Source of the DNA: Leguminivora glycinivorella
Lineage: Eukaryota; Arthropoda; Insecta; Lepidoptera; Tortricidae
Length of the DNA stretch: 64,000 bases
NCBI RefSeq assembly: GCF_023078275.1
Contig: NC_062975.1
Coordinates: 15,041,141-15,105,140 of the forward strand
Direction: 5' to 3'
This document shows positions 62,851-64,000 of this stretch, one piece after another (within the stretch, counting starts at the first letter, position 1; each line of letters begins with the position of its first letter). Both the position numbers and the translations under genes were made by a program. The notes under the pieces were generated by a model, which searched no databases, was not told the DNA's origin, and was given only the letters and a program-made list of their open reading frames with translations.

Positions 62851-63747
62851 TTATGTTTTCTAAGTAGTCATATTTGAATACGAATATTTAAGTATCCTTG
62901 TGGTAATCTATATTTGAATATTGAATAGTTTCTATCTGTCGATCCGGTTTGTTGTGATGATTGTAAAAGAAATACAAAAGTCTTGTGTCTTACAATTACA
63001 CAAAACGCTTTTTACTGACCGTTATCAAATATGCGGCTTCACGGTAAGAAGCCGCTTTAAAATAGGAAAATAGTTATTGACGGATATAGGAAACTTAACG
63101 GTGAGATGACATAGACATAGACACCATCAGGCGACCTGTCTGCTCGTTTGCCTCCTATCCCATAAAAAAAAACATAATTATCATGTCTCCTTGTACCACT
63201 ATGTATATTTCATGTATGTATTATGTAGCTTACGGTCGGTTTATTAATAAAATACATGGACTTTAACGGTACGGTATACATGGATTTTCTTAAATTGGAT
63301 AAAATCAACCTTAATAATCTAATTTAGAGGTCCAATTAAATTATTAATTTCCACAATTTTTAAAGTGCAACTCGCGATAAATCGATACTCATTTTCGACC
63401 CACTCAACTATATTTTTTACCTCAACAAGTGCCATTCCAGCTGTCAAATACCCCCCGACCCCGCCGTAAAAGTTATCCACTAAAGTGAATAATCTCAGAA
63501 CAGCGCGCACGCGCGACTCCGATGCGGGTCACTAAGTGATGTATGGCTCCGTGGAGAACTTTATGGTAACGCTCGGATGCGCTGAGCCAGAACGCGCCAT
63601 GCCTCGCTGCTCGACTTCTCAACTTGCTCATTCACAAAACTGCCCCTAATTGTCTGGAGTTCAAAGAGGCGTTTTGATGGATAAAGAAAGAAAACCAGTA
63701 ATCAAAAACGAGACTACTAACACTGGTTTCCTACATCCGATTCGAGT
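62851..63747. other. Intergenic with a retroposon tail
   Basis: At 63125-63175 ACCATCAGGCGACCTGTCTG...CCCATAAAAAAAAA is a retroposon 3' fragment of the type at 51640 and 36228. A GC-richer stretch at about 63490-63620 has no gene. Confidence 0.4.
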
Positions 63748-63995
63748 CCGTGAAGACAAAGAGGATCGAGTATTATAGAGAGTTACTGCCAAAGTAAAAT
63801 GTGTAATCACAGTGCATAGACTGCCATCTCTCGACACAAGCTTAAAACATAAACCTCAGTTTTGACAATTTGGCCCATATTCTTAGCTTGATATGTTTAA
63901 TGTCAAATATTAATATTAGCGCCATCTAGCTAAGCGTACCCCAAAGGTGTAATGCCATCTAGGCCACCATACCTTTTCTGTATGGTACTGAGGTA
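63748..63995 (-). repeat. Dispersed repeat (GGCCTAGATGGCG), reversed copy
   Basis: GGATCGAGTATTATAGAGAG, GTGTAATCACAGTGCATAGA, GACAATTTGGCCCATATTCT, GCCATCTAGGCCACCATACC: the complement of 16362-16575 in the same order. Confidence 0.65.
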
Positions 63996-64000
63996 CGTTT

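Overview
This window reads as repeat-dense, AT-rich intergenic DNA from a moth or butterfly (Lepidoptera). That assignment is an inference. It rests on the mix of interspersed repeats: a tRNA-headed SINE in several copies, short non-LTR 3' ends with ATGT, ATG or GAA tails, a repeat carrying the CCGCGGCTTCGCTCGCGTTA motif in at least eight places, and repeats built around GTCC/GTCT microsatellites. I found no convincing host gene, rRNA, true tRNA gene or CRISPR array. Nearly all recognisable coding sequence belongs to retrotransposons.

Layout. 1-1.9 kb: decayed non-LTR retrotransposon with a second repeat inserted before its 3' end. 2.6-6.3 kb: piggyBac-like MITE, short hairpin element, and a 2.2-kb non-autonomous hAT element with an exact 8-bp target duplication. 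6.5-9.5 kb: SINE and MITEs. 9.6-11.3 kb: 5'-truncated non-LTR element whose remaining reverse-transcriptase frame is open. 11.8-24.5 kb: a mosaic of MITEs, hairpins and a 370-bp hAT MITE. 25.7-26.5 kb: a second 5'-truncated LINE with an 8-bp duplication. 28.7-34.6 kb: LINE fragments, a tRNA-derived SINE split by a MITE, and a foldback in a LINE tail. 35-46 kb: MITEs, a second piggyBac-like MITE carrying a retroposon, and long unassigned stretches. 46.6-47.7 kb: SINE inside SINE with a mariner-like composite. 48.3-50.1 kb: palindrome with about 700-bp arms. 51.5-60.6 kb: a larger inverted duplication whose right arm holds a complete-length Ty3/Gypsy element (53485-59447, minus strand). 60.6-64 kb: foldback, SINE and dispersed repeats.

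The Gypsy element is the only multi-gene unit. It has identical 132-bp LTRs, a TGG-starting primer-binding site, a small membrane-protein frame (ORF0), a Gag without a zinc knuckle, and protease-RT and RNase H-integrase frames separated by a frame break. The uninterrupted inverted copy of its target site lies at 52908-52911.

Two things stand out. First, several unrelated short hairpin elements (3171, 18853, 19526, 20880, 24031, 43873, 47865) share one plan: a long hairpin followed by a tail of roughly 18-40 nt, bounded by direct repeats of 11-14 bp. That is too long for the usual cut-and-paste classes and suggests hairpin retroposons. Second, ORF0 of the Gypsy element encodes a predicted N-myristoylated single-pass membrane protein upstream of gag.
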